Positions 21,523-28,655 of a DNA stretch of 29,576 nucleotides are shown here, piece after piece; within the stretch, counting starts at the first letter, position 1; every line of letters begins with the position of its first letter. The position numbers and the translations under genes are program-made. A model generated the notes under the pieces. The model did no database searches. It was not told the DNA's origin and was given only the letters and a program-made list of their open reading frames with translations. The DNA is from a virus. Where the stretch lies: the IMG/VR virus record IMGVR_UViG_3300027708_000233, positions 1 to 29,576 of that record; one strand, given 5' to 3'.

Positions 21523-22715
21523 TTTCTTACCTTTAACAAGTTTGATCTGGCGAACTCAGCTCGGTTCACAAGTTTAGAAGGTTCTGTTTTACCATTGTGT
21601 TCATGGTTAATAACAAATCCTTCTGGTTTAGATTCTTTACCTTCGATATGGTGTTCATAATTACTATGACCACTTTCTAGAGATTTTACTAGTATATTCT
21701 TTGCAGCTGCTAGATGATTATGAGCAGTTAATACATTCTCATAATGCGCTTTATTCTTCTCAACGTGAGAGATTTCTTCATTACCTTTTTCACGTTTAGC
21801 GTTTTGCGCTTTCTCAGTTTTAACACCAGCAACTTGCTTAGCATGATGTGCTTCAAGATGAGCTTTAAAATCTTTTACGTTTGGAGTAGTATTATTTCTA
21901 ACAGTTGAATTAATGTAAGTGGCTAAGTGACCATGTTCACCACTATGCGCAGGGTGAATAGCTTTATACATTTTATCACCATGAGTGTCATGAACTGCTT
22001 TTGCTGCAGCCATATGCTTATGGAACTCATCTTGGTTAGCTTGAGAATGATTTACAGATTTAGTATCATAGCTGGCATCGTGGTGATGTACGTCAGGATG
22101 CTGACCAAATTCATGATGATTAACTTCGTGGTGAGCAGATAGAGACGCAATATCTTTACCATGATATTGAGTATGAACAGCAACACCTACTTTTGCTTTT
22201 GTAGCTTTCTTAGCTTCATCGCCAGAAGCAGTATAGGTAATAGTGTTAGGAGTAAAGGATGCTTTGCCTGTTTTCTTATCGTGTTTAACATCACCTTCAG
22301 AGTGCATAATATCACCCTGATATACTTTACCCTTTGGTGTAACTTTAGGTAAGTGGTGTAGTGCTGCTTTTAATTTAGCAGCAAGACCTGGAGCATGACC
22401 ATGATTCTTATCGATGTCAGCATCAGTATGATTAATCTTTGGTTCTTTATTGAATGCAGATTTAGAAGCAACAAAGAATTTTTTATTCTTAGGGTGTGTA
22501 CCGAAAACTACAGCAGGAGAACCATCATACTTAGTTGTAAGATTTGCGTTATTCTTACCAGCTTTCATATGCTCATGTGCGTGCATTAAAGCACCATGAG
22601 CATGCTCAAATCCTTCATGTCCATGCATTAATGGACGATCTTCTGGATGAGTAATGTGTTTAAGTTTTGCGCCTTCTTCAGCAGCTTCTTTTAAGTATGA
22701 TTGAAACGATTTCAT
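21519..22715 (-). CDS. DUF6267-like ligase-fold protein, histidine-rich, capsid-targeted (398 aa)
   Basis: The leader MKSFQSYLKEAAEE has LKE followed by A, a good prohead-protease site. Residues about 58-70 read LTTKYDGSPAVVFG, the KxDGxP motif I of the covalent nucleotidyltransferase (RNA/DNA ligase, capping enzyme) superfamily. FVASKSAFNKEPK, GKVYQGDIMHSEGDV and GFVINHEHNGKTEPSK near the end resemble later motifs. I link this to DUF6267, a phage family predicted to be ligase-like (unverified). Histidine makes up 48 of 398 residues, with runs such as HHEVNHHEFGQHPDVHHHD (about 191-210). The substrate is unknown. It lies between the Dps gene and the previous cargo gene in the late block. Confidence 0.78.
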   Translation of the reverse strand: MKSFQSYLKEAAEEGAKLKHITHPEDRPLMHGHEGFEHAHGALMHAHEHMKAGKNNANLTTKYDGSPAVVFGTHPKNKKFFVASKSAFNKEPKINHTDADIDKNHGHAPGLAAKLKAALHHLPKVTPKGKVYQGDIMHSEGDVKHDKKTGKASFTPNTITYTASGDEAKKATKAKVGVAVHTQYHGKDIASLSAHHEVNHHEFGQHPDVHHHDASYDTKSVNHSQANQDEFHKHMAAAKAVHDTHGDKMYKAIHPAHSGEHGHLATYINSTVRNNTTPNVKDFKAHLEAHHAKQVAGVKTEKAQNAKREKGNEEISHVEKNKAHYENVLTAHNHLAAAKNILVKSLESGHSNYEHHIEGKESKPEGFVINHEHNGKTEPSKLVNRAEFARSNLLKVRK

Positions 22716-22716
22716 A

Positions 22717-23163
22717 TTATCCTATTTTCTTTGCAGAAGCACGCAACCACCAGCCATGCTTTTCGTGAGTATCAATTCTATCAGCAACAAAGTTAGCAAT
22801 ACCTTGTTTCTTATGTTTAGTAGCTAGATCGAACACATTATTTAGGCTGATAAGCACTTCGTTATTAGCTTCAATAAGAGAAGCTAGAATATCAGCAAGT
22901 AATTCTACTTTTGTAGTTTCTTCTTTTAATGTTTTGAATTTAAACAACTCATCAAGACTTACTGGAGCATAAGCACCCAATTTACGTTGATTCTCAGCGA
23001 TTGGGTCAATTGAATTATAAATGTCTTCATACAGATCACCAAAGAATTCGTGATATTGAGTAAATAAGATACCTTCTACGTTCCAATGAAACTGATGTAC
23101 TTTATAATACATAACAGTTGCATTTGCTTGAAGAACTTTAAGTGCTGCTATTAATTCATCCAT
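22717..23163 (-). CDS. Dps-type ferritin
   Basis: The 148-residue protein has the Dps helix bundle with a complete intersubunit ferroxidase site: H26 (FHWNVEG), H38 (QYHEFF), D53 and E57 (SIDPIAEN). The spacing matches E. coli Dps (H51, H63, D78, E82), and Trp27 follows H26 as usual. Dps forms 12-subunit shells that oxidise and store iron using hydrogen peroxide and often bind DNA. The N-terminus (MDELIAALKVLQANATVMYY) lacks the lysine-rich tail of E. coli Dps, so direct DNA binding is uncertain. The ATG at 23163 is preceded by GGAAAG at 9 nt; a longer frame to 23205 would overlap the basic-protein gene. It lies in the late cargo block but has no evident capsid-targeting leader. Confidence 0.9.
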   Translation of the reverse strand: MDELIAALKVLQANATVMYYKVHQFHWNVEGILFTQYHEFFGDLYEDIYNSIDPIAENQRKLGAYAPVSLDELFKFKTLKEETTKVELLADILASLIEANNEVLISLNNVFDLATKHKKQGIANFVADRIDTHEKHGWWLRASAKKIG

Positions 23164-23164
23164 T

Positions 23165-23557
23165 TTAAAATACTTTCCTATTTTTACCACGAGAAACTGA
23201 CCCATGGGTTAATCTTGATTTTTCAATTCTTCTAATAGTTGGTATTAAACTTTTTGCCATTTGTTTAACCTGAGCCATTTTAGTTTTCATACGCTTTTCA
23301 ATACTTGCTTTTTCATCTGGTGCTAGATTACGTAACTTTCTACCACGTAACATTCGTTTCTTTATCATTCGTATTGCCATTCTTCTGGCACGACTTGCTG
23401 CTTTTTTACCACTAGCAACTGTATGTCTTGCTATACCTGCTTTAAAACTACGTTTTCTTTGACTAGTTCTTAATCTAAATTTAGAATGTTGTCTTTGAGA
23501 AATAGTTTCTTCATCAATTGCTTCTCTATTAGAAACATATTGTTTAAACGACAGCAT
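23165..23557 (-). CDS. Very basic prohead-cargo protein (130 aa)
   Basis: The leader MLSFKQYVSNREAIDE contains an IDE site followed by E. The rest is strongly basic: 39 of 130 residues are Lys or Arg, in repeated clusters (SRARRMAIRMIKKRMLRGRK, LIPTIRRIEKSR), and helical. I recall similar small basic proteins in marine phages; this type would neutralise packaged DNA or act as a histone-like internal protein, as T4 internal proteins do. The ATG lies 14 nt inside the upstream gene, and its stop is 1 nt ahead of the Dps start codon, so translation of the two is likely coupled. Confidence 0.8.
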   Translation of the reverse strand: MLSFKQYVSNREAIDEETISQRQHSKFRLRTSQRKRSFKAGIARHTVASGKKAASRARRMAIRMIKKRMLRGRKLRNLAPDEKASIEKRMKTKMAQVKQMAKSLIPTIRRIEKSRLTHGSVSRGKNRKVF

Positions 23558-24401
23558 TTGAACTACTCATTGGATCATACGGTAATTTATAATCAACATT
23601 TTCTAAACCATTTGGTTGATTATCTTTAACAGTAGATTTAAAAGATTTTAATTTTTTCTTCTCTACTTTCTTCTCTACTAATTTAACATTTTGAATCCAC
23701 TTACTTACTAATTTACCAGTAGATTCTTTTAGTAATAGGTGATTAGAGCCACGCTTAACAATCTCATATTGTTGTCCTTCGGCTTCTACTGTTTCACCAA
23801 CATTAAAAATCTCACCACGGAAATATTGTTCACGTAGTTCGTCTTTAACTAATTTAATTTCTTCTTTAACTGGTTCAACTCCAGAACCAACTCTCAAATC
23901 ATTCATCAATCTACGAGAATCAATATCACGGATAGCTGATGGTAAATTCTTTTTAAACTCTTCGTATAAACCTTTAACTGCAAAATTACGAGTAGCTTCT
24001 TCAGTATCAGGATCTGTATCCATAGCTGAAATTACTGTAGCTTCTTTCAAAGACTTCTTTAATGAGGTTACTTTATCTGCACTAGTAACGACAATAACAT
24101 TACGGTAGGTTTCTTTTAACTTAGCGACTACTTCATTAATATTATCTGAATATGTAGAAAAACTGGTGTTCGGAAACAACAGGTTTAAATACTGTATTTT
24201 CTTTTCTACTATTAAGGGATTCTTTTTAGCGTCGCTTATATCGGACGCATAAATGGCGTAGCTAGCATTCTTCTGCTCAGCTAGAGATTTGACAGCCTTT
24301 ATAAGAAGTTCGTGTCCGATAGTCGGAGGGTTAAACTTACTACAGGCGAGAACTATCGTTTTACTCGGTAATTCTTTGATTAGTTGTCTATAATCTTTCA
24401 T
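23544..24401 (-). CDS. Nucleotidyltransferase (NMNAT/cytidylyltransferase-like) with capsid-targeting-type leader
   Basis: The 285 residues begin MKDYRQLIKELPS, a leader of the same class (IKE followed by L). Residues about 14-125 form a Rossmann nucleotidyltransferase: IVLACSKFNPPTIGHELLIK has the HxGH-type motif (H30), then YASDISDAKKNPLIVEKKIQ and VIVVTSADKV. A C-terminal module (about 198-245, FNVGETVEAEGQQYEIVKRG) is KOW/SH3-like. Related phage proteins are annotated as cytidylyltransferases. It differs from the second nucleotidyltransferase domain in the 888-residue protein. It is the first gene behind the late promoter at 24431. Its substrate (NMN, CTP-alcohol or other) is not decidable by eye. 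Confidence 0.82.
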   Translation of the reverse strand: MKDYRQLIKELPSKTIVLACSKFNPPTIGHELLIKAVKSLAEQKNASYAIYASDISDAKKNPLIVEKKIQYLNLLFPNTSFSTYSDNINEVVAKLKETYRNVIVVTSADKVTSLKKSLKEATVISAMDTDPDTEEATRNFAVKGLYEEFKKNLPSAIRDIDSRRLMNDLRVGSGVEPVKEEIKLVKDELREQYFRGEIFNVGETVEAEGQQYEIVKRGSNHLLLKESTGKLVSKWIQNVKLVEKKVEKKKLKSFKSTVKDNQPNGLENVDYKLPYDPMSSSNAVV

Positions 24402-24430
24402 TTAATCCATTAATTAAGTAGTTATATGTT

Positions 24431-24438
24431 TATTTATA
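24431..24438 (-). promoter_or_regulatory. T4-type late promoter TATAAATA
   Basis: The minus strand reads TTATAAATAAAC: an exact match to the T4 late -10 element TATAAATA, with no -35 box required. It is 30 nt before the ATG of the first cargo gene (24401) and after the stop of the metallopeptidase gene. It implies a gp55-type late sigma factor elsewhere in the genome and places the whole 24.4-17.5 kb block in late transcription. Confidence 0.8.
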
Positions 24439-24449
24439 ACGAAATGGAT

Positions 24450-25145
24450 TTAAGTTATACGATTATATTTACGATCCCATTTACCTATTTGGTCTATAAT
24501 TTTTCTGGTTGCTATGTTGTTTCTTAAATCATAATCAAACGTCTTTAAGAAATAGTGAAGTGTAGAAGAATCTCGTTTGTGTGTATAACGATTCAACAGG
24601 ATGTCGATATCTACATTTGGTCTACGCATTTTAAAGTCTAGATACACACAATGCGCATATGCTTGTATCTCATCAAACTCAGAGAGATATGCTCTCTGTT
24701 CGTCTTTTTTGGCTATTCCGACTTTTTTATATGGAACAACATAGTTACTCCACTCATCGCCCCTTCTATCATATTGCATAAAGTGGATTATCTCATGCAT
24801 TAAAGTCTGTATTAAACGAAACTTAAATCCTGCCCAAGACTTATCGGTGAATGGGAATATGCTATATTTTTGTGTATAGATTTGAAGGGTTATCTGGCGT
24901 CCTTCTGTATTATACTCACCACCAATTGCCACATAGTGCTCAGTCCATTTTGCTTTAGACTTTTCACGACACCACTGAATCTTAGTGCGCCATTTTCTAA
25001 CATAATTTGATAACCCGATAGGATCATTTTTATAGGAATCTAGATCTACCCATACTTTTGATGGGTTGAGTTTAGCTCTAAATGGACGCTCATAGAAATT
25101 GAGTAAATCCATCCAGTCAAAATTAGCGTTCTCTAGGTAAGTCAT
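24450..25145 (-). CDS. Zincin-like metallopeptidase
   Basis: From ATG 25145 the protein has 231 residues. RLIQTLMHEIIHFMQYDRRG carries HExxH (H117, E118, H121), and SEFDEIQAYAH, 35-48 residues later, supplies a candidate third zinc ligand (E156 or E159), as in gluzincin-type enzymes. The rest (DSYKNDPIGLSNYVRKWRTK and a basic C-terminus) is not familiar. It should be a zinc-dependent peptidase of unknown target. A start at 25196 would run through the end of the kinase gene; ATG 25145 has a weak AGGG just upstream. It follows the P-loop kinase gene by 19 nt in the same unit. Prohead protease is unlikely: that is a serine enzyme. Confidence 0.72.
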   Translation of the reverse strand: MTYLENANFDWMDLLNFYERPFRAKLNPSKVWVDLDSYKNDPIGLSNYVRKWRTKIQWCREKSKAKWTEHYVAIGGEYNTEGRQITLQIYTQKYSIFPFTDKSWAGFKFRLIQTLMHEIIHFMQYDRRGDEWSNYVVPYKKVGIAKKDEQRAYLSEFDEIQAYAHCVYLDFKMRRPNVDIDILLNRYTHKRDSSTLHYFLKTFDYDLRNNIATRKIIDQIGKWDRKYNRIT

Positions 25146-25164
25146 ATCCCTAGAAGATGCTTGC

Positions 25165-25776
25165 TTAACTAATAAAGTGCTTCTCCAAAAAAGCAAGTAC
25201 CTTCTGTTGCTCCTCTAAGTTAGTGTTCGCAAACTCAGTAATATAGGGCATCAAGTCAAAATTAGACATCAGGTTACTATATTTAGTTTCCCTACCTTTT
25301 AGGAATTGATCAGATTGGTCAGATCCACGCTCTCTATAGCGTTCTTCTAAAATATTTTTTGGAGCCTTTAAAAATACGACTTCTAATTGGGTATTTGGGA
25401 GTCCCATACAGAACTCTAAGAAAGATTGGTTAAAAACCCGATCCCCCTCAAATAGGATATTACAGTTATGAGAAGCGATCCATTCTTGGAGTGGTGGTTG
25501 AACCGCCATAGAAAGTCGGTCAGTTCCAGCAAAGGTTTCACCCTCTTCGTATTTACCAATAATATAAAGATCTCGCTCAGTATTATAACTGGCGTTGACT
25601 AGTTTAGCAGGTGAAACTTCTAACCAAGTTTTATCTTCCATAAATTTACGAAATAATGTAGTTTTGCCAGTTCCAGGAGATCCACCTACTGCTATAATCT
25701 TTCTAGTCTTAACTGGATTGGTTACTCTTTCTACATTGATAGTATCAATTACACCTACCTTTTCATCAAATGCCAT
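25165..25776 (-). CDS. P-loop kinase, possible 5-hmdU DNA kinase type
   Basis: The 203 residues carry Walker A GGSPGTGKTT (31-40), then TFAGTDRLSMAVQP (81-94) and ILFEGDRVFNQSF (107-119), a Walker-B-like acidic strand, and a lid-type arginine region (LEERYRERGSDQSDQF). From memory, GTDRLSMAVxP and FEGDRxFN are hallmarks of phage P-loop kinases in thymine hypermodification loci (5-hydroxymethyl-dU kinase family), but this rests on recall, not a search. The gene has an AGGAG ribosome site about 7 nt before ATG, overlaps the gene before it by 11 nt, and sits 405 nt downstream of the pyrophosphorylase-like gene, which supports a role in base modification. Confidence 0.75.
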   Translation of the reverse strand: MAFDEKVGVIDTINVERVTNPVKTRKIIAVGGSPGTGKTTLFRKFMEDKTWLEVSPAKLVNASYNTERDLYIIGKYEEGETFAGTDRLSMAVQPPLQEWIASHNCNILFEGDRVFNQSFLEFCMGLPNTQLEVVFLKAPKNILEERYRERGSDQSDQFLKGRETKYSNLMSNFDLMPYITEFANTNLEEQQKVLAFLEKHFIS

Positions 25777-26182
25777 TTTTAATCTCCTGAATCATATTTG
25801 TTAATTCTTCTTTAGTAAAGACCCAGCAACGTCCACGGAAAGAATGAACAAAGGTATCGTGTTCTAGTTTCTTGGTGAAGGTTACTTTCTTAATTATATC
25901 ACGTGATAGATTCTTAGCCATGTTTTCTTTAATAGTATCAGCGTAATCTACGTTCTGTTCTTTAAGTTTAAGTAGTTCTTGTTCTTGAACACGATGCTCA
26001 ACTATAAACTCATTTAAAGCATAGCGATCAATGATAGCATCAACAGAAGGTTTGTTATTATAAGCACCATTGCTAATTGTGGTAGTTAAACCTGCGCCAC
26101 CATTACCAACAAGAGGATATGTTCCTGCGCCAATATTACTTGAAATTCCGCCAGCATTTGTAAGTGTTATAGTATCATTCAT
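25766..26182 (-). CDS. Hypothetical protein (138 aa)
   Basis: The first 40 residues are glycine- and threonine-rich (MNDTITLTNAGGISSNIGAG). After that a charged helical section appears, with EHRVQEQELLKLKEQNVDYA and FTKKLEHDTFVHSFRGRCWV. It lies between the pyrophosphorylase-like gene (TAATG junction) and the P-loop kinase (11-nt overlap), so it is co-translated with them. I do not recognise the family. A function as a small partner of the modification enzymes is guesswork; a structural protein role, suggested by the N-terminal composition, is an alternative. Confidence 0.65.
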   Translation of the reverse strand: MNDTITLTNAGGISSNIGAGTYPLVGNGGAGLTTTISNGAYNNKPSVDAIIDRYALNEFIVEHRVQEQELLKLKEQNVDYADTIKENMAKNLSRDIIKKVTFTKKLEHDTFVHSFRGRCWVFTKEELTNMIQEIKNGI

Positions 26183-27198
26183 TAAAAATTCTCCAATCCA
26201 ATTAACATAGGTTCTTCATCATCAAACATCCATTCTAAGTTTTCCATTTTACCTGAATTCATAAAAGAAGAAAACTTTTCTTTATCAATACCACGTTTAT
26301 GATCTAGACGGAAATCAATAGTTTCATTTCTTGCGTCCCATAAAACATCCCAATCAATACCATACCATCCATCACTCTCAGCTTTGATTATTTCTTCAGC
26401 TTGTCTATCAAGGTAGTAACCAAGATAACGTCCATGATGAGCACGAAAGATTTTCTTGAATGAACACAAACAGGTTTCCATTGTAAAGAAATCTATTTGC
26501 CTTTCCAAATCTGGGAATCTATCCTTTGTTTCGGTAAGAATATACTTGGCTTGTGACTCAAGAGTTTGATACTCTTGAGCAGTGAGTTTTCTATCCATAT
26601 CGTTATATCTGCCAAGGGCGCAAAGTAATCCATTACGATGAGAACGAGAGCCATCAAAATCATCCAGCATGAGACTAGTAGGACTAATACGAATACCAGC
26701 GGTATGCTTAAGATGCTGAAGATAAAACCAAGTGGAATAGCGACCAAACTTATGCAACCCAGACTTAACGCTTTCCCACAAATTATTAAAGTTGTCCTCT
26801 TCATTGAATCCATAAAATCCTTCCAATCTTTCTCGTTGTGTTTTATTACCAATAAACTGCTGATATGAGGCAAACATTGCTGGAAGATGCCCCTTGTTCC
26901 ATTTTGTATCTGTTTGATATCTTAGTCGTTTATAATTTGTAGAGTTCCACTGAGTAATTCTATCAACTGTTGCTAATTCATAATCAGGAAATTCATTCAT
27001 CAATATCCATGCAGTTGGGAGTTGATAAGTATTGCCATATAACCAAGCAAGCCAAAGACGTTGTTCATCATTATGCTCGTATCGCTTATTGAGATAATTT
27101 GTAGTCCAAACTGCTGGATCGCAATCATCATATTTTAATGACCATGCGTACCAGCGTATAAATGCTTCTCTATTGTTCTCTGGGAGTCTATAATCCAT
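26182..27198 (-). CDS. Alpha-glutamyl/putrescinyl-thymine pyrophosphorylase-like protein (clade 3 type)
   Basis: The 338 residues contain LWLAWLYGNTYQLPTAWILM and NEFPDYELATVDRI, then TDTKWNK. A core follows, with FGRYSTWFYLQHLKH (about 151-165) and SRSHRNGLLCALGRYND (184-200). This layout matches, from memory, the phage aGPT-pyrophosphorylase clade 3 family, which is proposed to displace pyrophosphate from 5-(pyrophosphomethyl)-dU in DNA and attach an amine or amino acid. No search was run. The gene follows an early-type promoter whose -10 ends 5 nt before the ATG, so its message is probably leaderless. Operon neighbours include a P-loop kinase that fits the same pathway. Confidence 0.7.
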   Translation of the reverse strand: MDYRLPENNREAFIRWYAWSLKYDDCDPAVWTTNYLNKRYEHNDEQRLWLAWLYGNTYQLPTAWILMNEFPDYELATVDRITQWNSTNYKRLRYQTDTKWNKGHLPAMFASYQQFIGNKTQRERLEGFYGFNEEDNFNNLWESVKSGLHKFGRYSTWFYLQHLKHTAGIRISPTSLMLDDFDGSRSHRNGLLCALGRYNDMDRKLTAQEYQTLESQAKYILTETKDRFPDLERQIDFFTMETCLCSFKKIFRAHHGRYLGYYLDRQAEEIIKAESDGWYGIDWDVLWDARNETIDFRLDHKRGIDKEKFSSFMNSGKMENLEWMFDDEEPMLIGLENF

Positions 27199-27203
27199 AA
27201 TAT

Positions 27204-27232
27204 ATTATACCTTATTTCACAATTAAAGTAAA
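27204..27232 (-). promoter_or_regulatory. Sigma70-type promoter, TTTACT-17-TATAAT
   Basis: On the minus strand TTTACT (27232-27227), 17 nt, TATAAT (27209-27204). It lies in the 18-nt ATTTCGCTTTACTTTAAT, identical to the copy at 7052-7035, with TATAAT at the same 12-nt distance. The last base of -10 is only 5 nt from the ATG at 27198, implying a leaderless transcript for the pyrophosphorylase-like gene. Confidence 0.78.
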
Positions 27233-27244
27233 GCGAAATTTGAC

Positions 27245-27796
27245 TTAAAAATCGTCTACTTTAACCCTTATTTGGGTGTTTGCAAGGTCGTAGAGAGCCG
27301 TACATCCCCCCTTACCCTTTCGGTTGACCGCTTTATTGATAGTCGTATCGGAGAGGTCGTAGTCGCCCTCTAAGAAGGTATCTCCCCCTATTCTAAACAC
27401 TGATAGAGAGCATCCGCTCTTTTGGGCTCCCCAAAACTTAAACCCCAGACGCTCGTAGAAGCCCACTGCAGACTTCTCAGAGGATACCCTGAAGTAAGTT
27501 GCACCATTCGTTCTGGCTCGTTTTAACGAATCCTCACAGAGTAATCGAGCCGAACCTTTACCCCTATGTTTTACGAAAGTGTGCAAGAGTTGAAGGTTGG
27601 CAACATGAGGTTTGGTTTTTGAGATTGTGGTAATAATTGCAGCAGTTAAATCATTACCATCGAATGCGCCAATACAATAATCCCATTGGTCTTGCATATC
27701 TGCTTTGGCAACAAATGTCTTGGCGAAGTTATCTTCTTTGTCAGGGTTTATTGCTGAAATAAAATCAGCACGTGAACACTTAGACAACTTCAACAT
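27245..27796 (-). CDS. GNAT-family N-acetyltransferase-like protein
   Basis: The 183 residues include the acetyl-CoA loop HTFVKHRGKGSARLLCEDSL (the R/QxxGxG/A motif as RGKGSA, 78-83) and the following AVGFYERLGFKFWG (110-123) typical of GNAT folds. The N-terminal 70 residues form the first helices and strands (CIGAFDGNDLTAAIITTISK). Beyond the fold it has an extra C-terminal 50 residues without recognised domain. It overlaps the amidoligase gene by 17 nt, suggesting coupled translation. It may acetylate, or transfer an acyl or aminoacyl group in, the product of the neighbours. Its 3' half is far richer in G+C than its surroundings (see findings). Confidence 0.82.
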   Translation of the reverse strand: MLKLSKCSRADFISAINPDKEDNFAKTFVAKADMQDQWDYCIGAFDGNDLTAAIITTISKTKPHVANLQLLHTFVKHRGKGSARLLCEDSLKRARTNGATYFRVSSEKSAVGFYERLGFKFWGAQKSGCSLSVFRIGGDTFLEGDYDLSDTTINKAVNRKGKGGCTALYDLANTQIRVKVDDF

Positions 27797-28655
27797 AAGT
27801 TCTTACCTTTTCTCCACGATCTTCTGGATGCTTAGTTTTCTCCCAACCAAGGAACTGATTAAGATCCCAAATCATTGAAGGGAATTTATAATTATTCAAA
27901 GCAAATAAATCATCAACGCATGGTCCATCATTTAATGCAGCATCAAGGAAGTCTTGAACAAAACGGAAACATGATTCAAGTTCAGTTCTATCTAGTGTAC
28001 CACGGAATAATCTAAACTCTACAGTATCAATATGTTTTAACGCATACATGTTAATAGCATAACGGAATGGGCGACCCATTGATACGCCATCTTTGCCTGC
28101 AGCGTGCATCTTAATAAATGAAGGAAAGTCTGTTGCTAGATTGATAATATTATCGCTCATGTAATCTGGTAGTGCTCGACCACCATCAAACTTCAAATAC
28201 ATTTTAGAACCTTTAGCACCTCTCATTTGATTATGGTCAAAAAAACCATAAACTCTGTCAATAGTTGTTGTTTGATTTTCTTTAATATATTTCGTCAAAC
28301 GCTTTAATGCATCGATGTCATCACGTAGCCCAGGAACACGACAATGAATATGAGTATGAGCAGTTGCGCCAACAGTAGGTGGAGAACCGATAGATTTAAA
28401 TAGTTCTTCAAGTTCAAAATACCTGTCAACTTGTTCTTGCCAAGTTCTAGTCGGTTTAGTATTAATTTCCCCACCGACTGGAGGAGTTTCACCAAGTGGG
28501 TCAGCGCAAACATATTTGTAAGGATCTCTTAAGTTAATAATATCTCGTTCTGAATACTCCCATGTGCCGAGATTATCTGGAATTGAAAAAGAGCGAGGAA
28601 CATCACCCCACTCTATTTCCATACCATATGTAAATTTATCAGTTGGATATTTCAT
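27780..28655 (-). CDS. Amidoligase (COOH-NH2 ligase family)
   Basis: The 291-residue protein carries TYGMEIEW (E13, E15), GGEINTKPTR (E63), ATAHTHIHCRV (H100, H102, H104), and HIDTVEFRLFRGTLD (E213, R215). These are the metal- and ATP-binding acidic strands and the ExR element of the glutamine-synthetase/GCS-fold amidoligases (PF12224 type). Such enzymes join a carboxylate to an amine with ATP, making amide or isopeptide bonds; in phages they are thought to act on small molecules, peptides or cell-wall material. It overlaps the GATase by 17 nt and the GNAT by 17 nt, so the three are translated together. Substrates are unknown. Confidence 0.82.
   Translation of the reverse strand: MKYPTDKFTYGMEIEWGDVPRSFSIPDNLGTWEYSERDIINLRDPYKYVCADPLGETPPVGGEINTKPTRTWQEQVDRYFELEELFKSIGSPPTVGATAHTHIHCRVPGLRDDIDALKRLTKYIKENQTTTIDRVYGFFDHNQMRGAKGSKMYLKFDGGRALPDYMSDNIINLATDFPSFIKMHAAGKDGVSMGRPFRYAINMYALKHIDTVEFRLFRGTLDRTELESCFRFVQDFLDAALNDGPCVDDLFALNNYKFPSMIWDLNQFLGWEKTKHPEDRGEKVRTYVEVV

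Noticed and set aside
24450-25145. Zincin as the prohead protease cutting the cargo leaders
   Set aside because: T4-type prohead proteases are serine proteases (gp21) and the HExxH protein here is a metallopeptidase, before the late promoter. No reason to link it.
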